Below are positions 51,189-59,069 of a stretch of 64,000 nucleotides of DNA, piece by piece. Position 1 is the stretch's first letter. Each line of letters opens with the position of its first letter. The stretch comes from Rhodococcus_G sp042879035 (GTDB taxonomy: Bacteria; Actinomycetota; Actinomycetes; Mycobacteriales; Mycobacteriaceae). Under the pieces are notes generated by a model, which was given only the letters and a program-made list of their open reading frames with translations, did not search any database and had not been told where the DNA came from. Both the position numbers and the translations under genes were made by a program. The stretch is from positions 124,001 to 188,000 of the forward strand of contig NZ_JBIAOU010000002.1 in the NCBI RefSeq assembly GCF_042879035.1, read 5' to 3'.

Positions 51189-51701
51189 TCAGAGCTTCTT
51201 CAGTGTCTTCATCGCGCGGTCGACCTCCCAGAACGCCCGCAGCGACTGCAGCTTCCCGGCCTCGTTCACGCGGTAGACGAACACGCCTTCGGCGTCGATC
51301 TGCGCGCCTGCCATCGCGGTGCGGATCCGGCCGATGTTGACCACCTCGTTCCCGCACAGCAGCGAGTCGTCGATGATGAACTCGAGCGAGTCGGTGTTCG
51401 CGATGGTCATGTCGTAGAACTTCGAGATCGCCTCGCGGCCGTGGTGGCCCGTGCCCTCGGGGTCGAATCCCGAACGGCCGACCGGGTCCTCGACCCAGCC
51501 GTCCTCGGCGAACAGGTCCAGCCACTCCTCCTTGCGTTTGCCGCTCGCGGCGGATTGCGAGGCACGCGAGGCGATCCGGGCCGGATGTTCGCCGCCGCCG
51601 TCGGCGGTGCCGACCCGGTTCTCGGCGGTGTCGACCCGGTTCTCGGCGGTGTCGACCCGGTTCTCGGCGGTGTCGGTCCGGGTTTCCGCGGTGTCGGTCA
51701 T
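51189..51701 (-). CDS. SnoaL/NTF2-fold protein with an N-terminal heptad repeat
   Basis: 170 residues. The first about 33 residues are a repeat based on DTAENRV (encoded by 21-bp units at 51612-51695) and are probably a flexible tail. From about 50 the SnoaL fold begins (KRKEEWLDLFAEDGWVEDPV, FYDMTIANTDSLEFIIDDSL, ends RAFWEVDRAMKTLKKL). ATG 51701 overlaps the stop of the LLM gene (ATGA). Last gene of the ltp4-ltp3-LLM operon. It may be a dehydratase or isomerase of side-chain intermediates. No catalytic residue can be assigned. Confidence 0.8.
   Translation of the reverse strand: MTDTAETRTDTAENRVDTAENRVDTAENRVGTADGGGEHPARIASRASQSAASGKRKEEWLDLFAEDGWVEDPVGRSGFDPEGTGHHGREAISKFYDMTIANTDSLEFIIDDSLLCGNEVVNIGRIRTAMAGAQIDAEGVFVYRVNEAGKLQSLRAFWEVDRAMKTLKKL
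51612..51695 (-). repeat. 21-bp tandem repeat inside the SnoaL gene
   Basis: Three identical units (51612-51632, 51633-51653, 51654-51674) and one diverged unit to 51695, in frame, each encoding seven residues. Confidence 0.85.
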
Positions 51702-52567
51702 GACGCTCCCATGTTCTCGGCGGCGAACTTGCGCAGCGACTCCTGCTTGGCCTCGAGCGGGCCGTCGAACGGCACGCCGTCGAAGATCCACGGCACGACG
51801 ATGGCGTCCGTGATGCCTGCCGCCGCCAGCTCCGCGTACCCGTCCCGGCCGAACCGGTCGATGCAGACGGCCTGGATCTCGAACGGTTCGGTGTCCCGAC
51901 CGTATTCGGCGCGCAGTTCGTCGAGCCTGCGCTTCGTCTCGACGAGATCCTTGAACTTCATCATCGCCGACGTCCACCCGTCGCCGACCCTGGCCGCGCG
52001 CTCGAGCGCGACCTGGGTGTGGCCGCCGACGTAGAACGGCACGGGCCGGCTCGGTTTCGGGCTCATCTGCAGGCGGTCGAAGTCGAAGAACCTGCCGTGG
52101 TATTCGACCATGCCACCGCCGAGCACCAGCTTGATGACCTCGATCATCTCGTCGACCCTGGCCCCCCGCTTCGCGTAGGGGACGCCGCACCACTCGAACT
52201 CCTCAGGCGCCCAGCCGATCCCGACGCCGAATCCGAACCGGTTTCCGGTCAGGTTCGCCACCGACCCGACCTGACGGGCCAGCAGCAGCGGGTTGCGGGA
52301 GCCGAGTTTGAGGACGTTGGTGTAGAAGCCGATGGTCGAGGTCGCGGTGCCCATCGCGGCGGCCGCGATCAGCGGGTCCACCCACGGCGTCTCGGCGTTC
52401 CACATCCGGGACCCGTCCGGTGTGTACGGGTAGTCGGCGGAGGCCGTCTCCATGAAGAACAGCGAGTCCGGGAGCGCGATGTTTGCGAACCCGCACTCCT
52501 CGGCGGTCTGCGCGAGCGGAACGAGCTGCTCGAGCGGACTCATCGCAATGCCGACGGTGAACTTCAC
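51698..52567 (-). CDS. LLM-family F420-dependent oxidoreductase
   Basis: 289 residues, luciferase-like TIM barrel: MKFTVGIAMSPLEQLVPLAQ, TSTIGFYTNVLKLGSRNPLL, GNRFGFGVGIGWAPEEFEWCG, RPVPFYVGGHTQVALERAA. The GVGIGW segment and overall pattern fit the F420-dependent branch rather than FMN luciferases. ATG 52567 begins 11 bp after ltp3. It probably reduces or oxidises a side-chain or ring ketone intermediate. Its substrate is unknown. Confidence 0.85.
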   Translation of the reverse strand: MKFTVGIAMSPLEQLVPLAQTAEECGFANIALPDSLFFMETASADYPYTPDGSRMWNAETPWVDPLIAAAAMGTATSTIGFYTNVLKLGSRNPLLLARQVGSVANLTGNRFGFGVGIGWAPEEFEWCGVPYAKRGARVDEMIEVIKLVLGGGMVEYHGRFFDFDRLQMSPKPSRPVPFYVGGHTQVALERAARVGDGWTSAMMKFKDLVETKRRLDELRAEYGRDTEPFEIQAVCIDRFGRDGYAELAAAGITDAIVVPWIFDGVPFDGPLEAKQESLRKFAAENMGAS

Positions 52568-52578
52568 TGCGCCACCTC

Positions 52579-53772
52579 CTACTCGGGCTCGTCGCTACCG
52601 ACGACCCACATCGAGAAGTACTGCGACCCACCGCCGTACGCGTGGCCGAGTGCCTTGCGGGCACCGTCGACCTGATGTTCGCCGGCTCGCCCCATCACCT
52701 GCATCGCGGCCTCGGCGTACCGGATCATGCCGGACGCGCCGATCGGGTTGGAGGAGAGCACTCCACCGGACGGGTTGACGGGGAGTCGGCCGCCGATCGC
52801 GGTCTCGCCGGACTCGGTGAGCTTCCAGCCGGTGCCCTCCGCGACGAATCCGAGGTTCTCGAGCCACATCGGCTCGAACCACGAGAACGGCACGTAGATC
52901 TCGGCCGCGTCGATCTCCTCGAGGGGGTCGGTGATGCCCGCGGCCTTCCACAGGGCGGCCGCGGCGACCCGTCCGGCCTGGGGGTTGACCTGGTCGCGCC
53001 CGGCGTAGGTGAGCGGTTCGGTGCGCATCGCGGTGGCGTGGATCCAGGCGACCCGGCGTCCGTCCGCCTCGACCACCCGCGCGGCGTCCTCGTCGCCGAT
53101 GACGATCGCGCAGGCGCCGTCGGACGAGGGGCAGGTCTCGTCGTACCGGATGGGGTCCCACAGCATCTGGGACGCCTGAACCGATTCGAGGGTGATGTCG
53201 GGCTGCTTGAGGTGGGCGTAGGGGTTCTTCACGCCGTTGAGGCGGTCCTTGACGGCCACCATCGCGCCGATGTGGTCCGGGGCGCCCGAACGCCGGATGT
53301 AGGAGCGTACGTGCGGTGCGAAGTAGCCGCCCGCACCCGCACCGACCGGCATCGTGAACGGCACCGGGGTGGACAGCGCCCACATAGCGTTGGACTCGGA
53401 CTGCTTCTCCCACGAGACGGCGAGCACGCGCCTGTGCACGCCGGACTGCACCATGCTGGCCGCGACGTTGCCGGTCGAACCGCCCACCGATCCCGCGGTG
53501 TGCACGCGCAGCAGCGGTTTCCCGTTGGCGCCCAGAGCATCCGACATCGCGAGCTCGGGCATCATCGAGCCCTCGAACAGGTCGGGGGCCTTGCCGATGA
53601 TGATCGCGTCGATGTCGTCCCAGCCGACGTGGGCGTCGGCCATGGCCCGGTCGACGGCCTCGCGGACCAGACCGGCCATCGTGACGTCGTGGCGTTTGGC
53701 GACGTAGTACGTCTGGCCGGTGCCGAGGACCGCCGCTTTCCGCTTGCCTCGGGAGGTGTCGGTGCTCGCCAT
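52579..53772 (-). CDS. ltp3: Thiolase-fold sterol side-chain lyase/aldolase, Ltp3-like
   Basis: 397 residues, SCP2-thiolase fold: KAAVLGTGQTYYVAKR, VHTAGSVGGSTGNVAASMVQ and GGGSQYFSMWVVG. The thiolase nucleophile Cys is absent (HTAGSVGGS), as in the Ltp2-type aldolases that cleave C17-hydroxylated or C24-branched side chains by a retro-aldol reaction. ATG 53772 overlaps the ltp4 stop. Downstream of ltp4 in the order DUF35-ltp4-ltp3, as in Rv3521-Rv3523. Needed in rhodococci for C24-branched sterols. Confidence 0.85.
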   Translation of the reverse strand: MASTDTSRGKRKAAVLGTGQTYYVAKRHDVTMAGLVREAVDRAMADAHVGWDDIDAIIIGKAPDLFEGSMMPELAMSDALGANGKPLLRVHTAGSVGGSTGNVAASMVQSGVHRRVLAVSWEKQSESNAMWALSTPVPFTMPVGAGAGGYFAPHVRSYIRRSGAPDHIGAMVAVKDRLNGVKNPYAHLKQPDITLESVQASQMLWDPIRYDETCPSSDGACAIVIGDEDAARVVEADGRRVAWIHATAMRTEPLTYAGRDQVNPQAGRVAAAALWKAAGITDPLEEIDAAEIYVPFSWFEPMWLENLGFVAEGTGWKLTESGETAIGGRLPVNPSGGVLSSNPIGASGMIRYAEAAMQVMGRAGEHQVDGARKALGHAYGGGSQYFSMWVVGSDEPE

Positions 53773-54839
53773 CAGTTGTTGCGTCCTTCCATGACTGCGA
53801 CCAGGTTCTGCTGCAACACCGGGCCGCTGGTGGCATGTGCGAGCGCGCGCTGTGCGTCGCCGCTGAAGATCGAACGGGCCGCGTAGCCGATGCGTTCGAG
53901 GCCACCGGAGAACATCGGGTTGCCGGTGAGCGGTCCGCCCGACGGGTTGATCGTGGTGGCGGCGGTGAGACCGATGGCCTCGCGCAGGATGATCTCCTGG
54001 TGGGTGAACGGGGCGTGGAGTTCGGCGACGTCGATGTTCGACACGTCACCGCCCGTCGCGGCGCGGGCGGCCTCCGCCGTCGACGGCGACGTCGTCAGGT
54101 CACGCGAGCCGATGTTCGGGGAGTCGATGCGGTGTTCGAATCCGGTGATCCAGGCGGGACGCTCGCACAGCTCTCGGGCGCGGTCGCCGCGCGCGAGGAT
54201 GATCGCCGCGGCGCCGTCGGTGATCGGCGCGCAGTCGTGTGCGCGGAGCGGATCGGCGACGTACTCGGACGCGAGCAGTGTCTCGATGTCGACGTCCCCG
54301 GAGATCTGGGCGGCGGGGTTCGACTTCGCGGCGGCTCGGCTGCGCTGGGCAATCGCGGCCATGTCCTCGGCCGTCCACTTGCCCGCGTCGAGGCCCAGGC
54401 GTGCCTGGATGCCCGCGACGGACACCGAGTCCGGCCACAGAGGGGCGACGAGGTACGGATCCATCTGCATGGCGAGGATCTGGCGGAGGTTGCCGGCGGA
54501 GGACTTCCCGAAGCCGTACACGAGTGCGGTGTCGACCTCGCCGGTGAGCAGTTTGACCCACGCCTCGTACAGAGCCCAGGCCGCGTCCATCTCGACGTGC
54601 GACTCGTTGATCGGCGGCACGGCGCCGATCGAGTCGATCGCGGAGATGAACGAGAAGGCGCGTCCGGCCAGGTAGTCGGACGACCCGGAGCACCAGAACC
54701 CGATGTCGGACTTGGTGATCCCGAGGGTGGAGTACAGCTCCTGGAAACAGGGGGCGAGCATCTCGACACCGTTGGTGGTGCCGGTGGTCTCGCGCACATG
54801 CGGGGCATGTGCGAAGCCGACGACGGCAATGTCTGTCAT
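53772..54839 (-). CDS. ltp4: Thiolase-fold sterol side-chain lyase/aldolase, Ltp4-like
   Basis: 355 residues from ATG 54839. MTDIAVVGFAHAPHVRETTG, SHVEMDAAWALYEAWVKLLT, NPSGGPLTGNPMFSGGLERI. The active-site Cys of thiolases is missing (ESHVEMDAAW at the expected place). Short for the family (about 400), with a compact C-terminus. It probably works together with Ltp3 and the double DUF35 protein as a complex on branched side chains. Confidence 0.85.
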   Translation of the reverse strand: MTDIAVVGFAHAPHVRETTGTTNGVEMLAPCFQELYSTLGITKSDIGFWCSGSSDYLAGRAFSFISAIDSIGAVPPINESHVEMDAAWALYEAWVKLLTGEVDTALVYGFGKSSAGNLRQILAMQMDPYLVAPLWPDSVSVAGIQARLGLDAGKWTAEDMAAIAQRSRAAAKSNPAAQISGDVDIETLLASEYVADPLRAHDCAPITDGAAAIILARGDRARELCERPAWITGFEHRIDSPNIGSRDLTTSPSTAEAARAATGGDVSNIDVAELHAPFTHQEIILREAIGLTAATTINPSGGPLTGNPMFSGGLERIGYAARSIFSGDAQRALAHATSGPVLQQNLVAVMEGRNN

Positions 54840-54852
54840 GTTCGCGAGGCTC

Positions 54853-55842
54853 CTAGAGGTGGTGCTTGTAGGTGTCGTAGTCCGCGTCGGGCTCACCGCT
54901 GGGGCGGAAGTGGGAGATGTTGCGCAGCGAGTACTCCCACTCCTCCTTCGGTCGCCACACTGCCTCGACACGCATGCCCATCCGGACCTCGGACGCGTCG
55001 ACGTCGAGGATCAGGTGCAGGAAGGGGATGTCTGCGCCGTCGAGCAGCACGTAGGCCGCGACGTACGGGGGCTTGATCTGCTGGCCCAGGAAGGGGACGT
55101 TGACGATGCAGAAGGTCGTGATCGTGCCCCTGTCGGACACCTCGACCTGTTCCTTCGTCGGCATGCCGTCGGTGGGGTTCGCGCCGCGGGGCGGGACGTA
55201 GACCTTGCCGCCGGGGCCCGTCCGGCCACCGATGACCTTGCCCTCCACCAGACCGCGGAGGTAGTAGCTCTCCTCGAACGACGCGGTGTGCGTGTAGTGC
55301 AGGTCGACGGGGGTGAGGATCTCGGTGACCGGATCGCCACCGGAAACGCTTGCGGTCGAACCGGAATCGTTCTCGCCGGGCTCGAAGCACGCGATGTCCC
55401 TGATCCGCCCGGTGCGTTCGTCGGCCCACCGCACGTGCACGCGCATCCCGGTGCTCATCGCGTCCGGGGAACCGGCGTCGACGGCGTGCAGGATCGAGGT
55501 GTCGGCGCCGTCGAGCTGCACCAGGGCCCACGCGAACGGGTGGGGGAGGGGTTGCCCCTCGATGGGTTCGGGCATCCACGACCAGCTGACGACGGTGCCG
55601 GTGCTCGAGACGTCGACGAAGTCGGTCATCGGTTCGTGGGTCACGGGATCGAATTCCGGTGGCGGCACGTGCACTCGGCCGTCGGAGCCGCGGGCGCCGA
55701 TGACCTTGCCGTCCCGGAGGGCCGTCACGAACGCTCCGATGGTCGGCCCCACCGATCGGGTGTAGTCGAATTTCAGATCGAGTGGTGCTCTCAGTGGCTG
55801 CTCGGCCACTCCGCTCTTGCTCGCTGTCTTTCCCTGGGTCAC
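54853..55842 (-). CDS. Double DUF35/OB-fold protein (Rv3521-like)
   Basis: 329 residues made of two similar halves: RVHVPPPEFDPVTHEPMTDF ... WALVQLDGADTSILHAV and KVYVPPRGANPTDGMPTKEQ ... AYVLLDGADIPFLHLILD. Single DUF35 proteins bind acyl-CoA and partner with thiolase-like aldolases; they have a Zn ribbon, which is not visible here. First gene of the operon before ltp4 (13 bp). Start GTG 55842 lies 9 bp after the KstR box and has a poor ribosome site, suggesting a nearly leaderless message. Confidence 0.85.
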   Translation of the reverse strand: MTQGKTASKSGVAEQPLRAPLDLKFDYTRSVGPTIGAFVTALRDGKVIGARGSDGRVHVPPPEFDPVTHEPMTDFVDVSSTGTVVSWSWMPEPIEGQPLPHPFAWALVQLDGADTSILHAVDAGSPDAMSTGMRVHVRWADERTGRIRDIACFEPGENDSGSTASVSGGDPVTEILTPVDLHYTHTASFEESYYLRGLVEGKVIGGRTGPGGKVYVPPRGANPTDGMPTKEQVEVSDRGTITTFCIVNVPFLGQQIKPPYVAAYVLLDGADIPFLHLILDVDASEVRMGMRVEAVWRPKEEWEYSLRNISHFRPSGEPDADYDTYKHHL

Positions 55843-55851
55843 GGAATCGAG

Positions 55852-55865
55852 TAGAACAGGTTCTA
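55852..55865. promoter_or_regulatory. KstR box between the ltp operon and the LLM gene
   Basis: TAGAACAGGTTCTA is a nearly perfect palindrome and a full match to the KstR motif. It serves both divergent genes. Confidence 0.88.
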
Positions 55866-55905
55866 AAGAAGCCTGCAATAGGTTGTCGTGAACTGGAGGG
55901 CACCA

Positions 55906-56946
55906 GTGAAGCTCGGGTTGCAACTTGGATACTGGGGCGCGCAGCCGCCGGCGAATGCGCAGGAACTCGTTACAGAGGCGGACCGCTCCGGTTTCGACGC
56001 CGTGTTCTCCGCCGAATCGTGGGGTAACGACGCGTTCACACCGCTGGCCTGGTGGGGCGCGAGCACAGATCGGATCCGCCTCGGAACCTCGGTCGCGCAG
56101 TTGTCCGGGCGGACCCCGACCAACGCCGCCATGCACGCGCTGACCCTCGACCACCTGTCCGGCGGCCGAGCGATACTCGGGCTCGGGGTGTCCGGCCCGC
56201 AGGTCGTCGAGGGCTGGTACGGCGAGCCGTTCGCCAAGCCGCTCGCCCGCACGCGCGAATACGTGTCGGTCATCCGCAAGGTGCTCGCGCGCGAGGCGCC
56301 GGTGACGAACGACGGCCCGCACTACCCGCTGCCGTACACCGGTGAGGGAGCGATGGGGCTCGGCAAGCCGCTCAAGCCGATCACCCATCCGCTGCGCGCG
56401 GACCTGCCGATCTGGCTCGGCGCGGAGGGGCCCAGGAACGTCGCGCTGACCGCCGAGATCGCGGACGGGTGGCTGGCGATCTACTACACGCCACGGCTCG
56501 CGGACATGTACAACGAGTGGCTGGACGAGGGATTCGCGCGGCCCGGCGCGCGCCGCGGTCGCGCGGACTTCGAGATCGCCGCGACCTGCCAGGTGGTCGT
56601 CACCGACGACCGCGCCGCCGAGATCGCCCGGCTCAAGCCGATCACCGCGCTGTACGTCGGCGGCATGGGAGCCGCCGAGCTGAACTTCCACGCGCAGGTG
56701 TACACGCGGATGGGCTACGGCGACGAGGTGAAGGAGATCCAGGCGCTGTTCCTGTCGGGGCGGAAGGAGGAGGCCGTCGCGACGGTGCCGGACGCGATGG
56801 TCACCGACACCATGATCATCGGAAACCGCGCCGAGGTCCGCGAGCAGGTGAAGGTGTGGGAGGACGCCGGGGTCACGATGCTGCTCGTCACCTGTCGCGA
56901 CGTGGAGCAGATGCGGGAACTCGCCGCGGCCCTCGCGCCGCCCTGA
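55906..56946 (+). CDS. LLM-family F420-dependent oxidoreductase, Rv3520c-like
   Basis: 346 residues from GTG 55906 (GGAGGG). VKLGLQLGYWGAQPPANAQE, FSAESWGNDAFTPLAWWGAS, RAILGLGVSGPQVVEGWYG and AEIADGWLAIYYTPRL match the F420-dependent Rv3520c group, tied to the sterol regulon in mycobacteria. Divergent from the double DUF35 gene. Substrate unknown, possibly a sterol side-chain intermediate. Confidence 0.88.
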   Translation: MKLGLQLGYWGAQPPANAQELVTEADRSGFDAVFSAESWGNDAFTPLAWWGASTDRIRLGTSVAQLSGRTPTNAAMHALTLDHLSGGRAILGLGVSGPQVVEGWYGEPFAKPLARTREYVSVIRKVLAREAPVTNDGPHYPLPYTGEGAMGLGKPLKPITHPLRADLPIWLGAEGPRNVALTAEIADGWLAIYYTPRLADMYNEWLDEGFARPGARRGRADFEIAATCQVVVTDDRAAEIARLKPITALYVGGMGAAELNFHAQVYTRMGYGDEVKEIQALFLSGRKEEAVATVPDAMVTDTMIIGNRAEVREQVKVWEDAGVTMLLVTCRDVEQMRELAAALAPP

Positions 56947-57002
56947 CCCGCCCCTCGGTCGACGCGGTTTCCAGATCCCCGATCACGGGCACCCGGGCCG
57001 TC

Positions 57003-57656
57003 ATGACCACACGACGCACAGCCCTGATCGTCGGCGCCTCCGTGGCGCTCGTCGTCGCCGCGGGGTGCGGCGACGACGATTCCACCAACGGCCCGGAAAC
57101 CGTGGAGGCGCCACCGACGTCGGTGTCCGACGAGACAACCACGCTCGTCCCACCCGAGATCCCGGGCGGCAGCGGCTACGTCTTCCGAGGGCCGGGAGAG
57201 GGAACCGGGGACGAGGACGCCTTCACCTACGACGAGGCGGCGGTTCCCGTCGGGGCCGTCGTCAACGTCGACTCGGCGGTGGAGAACGGCCGTACCACCG
57301 TCACGTTCAGTGCGCAGGGTCTGGCACCGAACCGGGACTTCGGTGTCCACGTCCACACCCGGCCCTGCGGGCCCCAGCCGTCGGACTCGGGGCCGCACTA
57401 CCAGAACGTCGTGGACCCGGCGGCCACCCCGGAGGCGCCGTCGTCGGATCCCGCGTACGCGAATCCGCAGAACGAGGTCTGGCTCGACGTCACCACCGAC
57501 GCGAGCGGGCACGCGCAGGCGTCGACCGCCGTCGAGTGGGAGTTCCGCGACGGTGAGGCCAATTCCCTTGTGCTCCATGCGCAACACACCATGACCGGCC
57601 CCGGTCAGGCCGGCATGGCGGGCGCGCGCCTCGCCTGTGTCGACGAGGAGTTCTGA
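57003..57656 (+). CDS. Cu/Zn superoxide dismutase-like lipoprotein
   Basis: 217 residues. N-terminal signal with lipobox VAAGC (Cys22) and an acidic linker. The body has the SodC metal pattern: HVHTRPCG, GPHYQNVVDP, DVTTDASGHAQ and LVLHAQHTM. Residue spacing for the Cys-Cys bridge and Zn loop is similar to SodC, although the loops are short. A secreted, membrane-anchored protection against superoxide. Its position in the sterol cluster may reflect oxidase and P450 by-products. Start ATG 57003 has a weak ribosome site. Confidence 0.8.
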   Translation: MTTRRTALIVGASVALVVAAGCGDDDSTNGPETVEAPPTSVSDETTTLVPPEIPGGSGYVFRGPGEGTGDEDAFTYDEAAVPVGAVVNVDSAVENGRTTVTFSAQGLAPNRDFGVHVHTRPCGPQPSDSGPHYQNVVDPAATPEAPSSDPAYANPQNEVWLDVTTDASGHAQASTAVEWEFRDGEANSLVLHAQHTMTGPGQAGMAGARLACVDEEF

Positions 57657-57665
57657 CGCGCGGCC

Positions 57666-58118
57666 TCAGGCGGACGGTGGAGGCAGTTCCGCCATCCCGT
57701 AGACGCGGGTCGCGTGGACACGCAGGACGAGCCGCTGCTCGGTGACCATCGCCCGCCGGAAGTCTTCCCAGTCGGGATGTTCCGCACCGAGCGCGGCCCG
57801 GTAGACGTCGACGAGCTCGTCGACTGTCGCGTCGTGCGGGTCGGCGGCGACCGGGCTCAGGTCGGCGTCGCCCTCCACGACCGCGTAGGACCAGAAGTCG
57901 TCGGCGCTCACGTGCAGGGACACCCGCGGATCACGGGCCGCGTTGCGCGTCTTCGCCCGCGGCGCGGTGACGGACATGCGCGCCGTGCGGGTGCTCGGAT
58001 TCCACGTGTAGACGACGTTGGACAGCTGCGGTCGGCCGTCGCGTTTGATCGTCGTCAGCACGCCGTGCGTGTGCGAGGCGACGAGGGCGAGCAGGCGCGA
58101 GTCGGTGTCGAGGCTCAT
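57666..58118 (-). CDS. PPOX-class F420/FMN-dependent protein
   Basis: 150 residues. LLALVASHTHGVLTTIKRDG, PQLSNVVYTWNPSTRTARMS and VSLHVSADDFWSYAVVEGDA match the Rv1155/Rv2074-type split barrel. ATG 58118. Such proteins bind F420 and reduce diverse cofactors or substrates. Converges with the SodC-like gene. Function in this cluster unknown. Confidence 0.85.
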   Translation of the reverse strand: MSLDTDSRLLALVASHTHGVLTTIKRDGRPQLSNVVYTWNPSTRTARMSVTAPRAKTRNAARDPRVSLHVSADDFWSYAVVEGDADLSPVAADPHDATVDELVDVYRAALGAEHPDWEDFRRAMVTEQRLVLRVHATRVYGMAELPPPSA

Positions 58119-58164
58119 GGTTCACGGCAACCGCGAGCCGTCGACGATTGTTCCTCGGTGACGG

Positions 58165-58989
58165 TCAGCGGCCCTGGAACTTCGGCGGGCGCTTCTCGGC
58201 GAACGACCGCGGCCCCTCCTTCGCGTCCTCGCTCTTGAAGACCTCGGCGCCGATCTTCGCCTCGAGTTCGAAGGCCTCCTCCTCGTGCATGCCCTCGGTG
58301 ACGCGGATCGTCTTCAGGATGGCCTGGACGGCGATCGGGCCGTTGGCGGCGATCCGCTCGGCGATCTCGAGCGCCTTCGTCAGGGCCTGTCCCTCGGGGA
58401 CGACGTAGCCGACGAGGCCGAGTTCCTTGGCCTCCGGCGCGGGAACGGTCCGCCCGGTCAGCAGGATGTCCGCGGCGACGGTGTACGGGATCTGGCGGAC
58501 CAGGCGGACCGCGGATCCGCCGAGGGGGAACAGACCCAGCTTCGCCTCGGAGACGCCGAACCGGGCGGTCTCGGCGGCGACGCGAATGTCGGTGCCCTGC
58601 AGGATCTCGGTGCCCCCCGCGATGGCCGCGCCCTCGACCGCGGCGATCAGGGGCTTGGTCAGCCGGCGGCCCTTGAGCAGGGCGGGCAGCCGGACCGGGT
58701 CGAGGCTGCCTCTGGCGAACGCGTCGCCGGGGGCGTTGTCGTTCATGGCCTTGAGATCCATTCCGGCGCAGAATGTTCCGCCTGCGCCGGTGAGGATCGC
58801 GACCCGGATGTCGGGATCGGAGTCGACCTGGTCCCAGGCCCGCGTCATGATCGCCATCATCTCGCCGGACAGGGCGTTGCGGGCCTGCGGCCGGTTCATC
58901 GTGACGATGAGGACGTGGCCGCGCTTCTCCACGAGGCAGTGCGCTGACTTGTCCGAAACGCCGGAAATCTCGGCTGTGGTGGAGGACAC
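58165..58989 (-). CDS. echA19: Enoyl-CoA hydratase of the sterol side chain
   Basis: 274 residues. VLIVTMNRPQARNALSGEMM, GAGGTFCAGMDLKAMND, GAAIAGGTEILQGTDIRVAA and FGVSEAKLGLFPLGG include the crotonase oxyanion hole and catalytic Glu position. Divergent from fadD19, the same as Rv3516/Rv3515c. EchA19 hydrates the C24 enoyl-CoA of the side chain. GTG 58989 follows GGGAGC. A KstR-type box is at 59045-59058. Confidence 0.88.
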   Translation of the reverse strand: MSSTTAEISGVSDKSAHCLVEKRGHVLIVTMNRPQARNALSGEMMAIMTRAWDQVDSDPDIRVAILTGAGGTFCAGMDLKAMNDNAPGDAFARGSLDPVRLPALLKGRRLTKPLIAAVEGAAIAGGTEILQGTDIRVAAETARFGVSEAKLGLFPLGGSAVRLVRQIPYTVAADILLTGRTVPAPEAKELGLVGYVVPEGQALTKALEIAERIAANGPIAVQAILKTIRVTEGMHEEEAFELEAKIGAEVFKSEDAKEGPRSFAEKRPPKFQGR

Positions 58990-59044
58990 TTGTTGCTCCC
59001 GATCGACGTGTGAACTGGGTCTCGAATTCGCTCTTGCCAGAAAC

Positions 59045-59058
59045 GGTAACACGTTCTA
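59045..59058. promoter_or_regulatory. KstR box between echA19 and fadD19
   Basis: GGTAACACGTTCTA matches the motif except for the first base; 11 bp before the fadD19 start. Confidence 0.75.
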
Positions 59059-59069
59059 CTTTGATCGTC

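Noticed and set aside
51612..51695. Possible iteron or CRISPR-type repeat
   Set aside because: 21-bp units are contiguous, in frame inside a gene, and encode a heptad tail.
54853..56691. A 612-residue open frame on the minus strand
   Set aside because: The upstream part is antisense to the LLM gene and crosses a KstR box; the true gene starts at GTG 55842.
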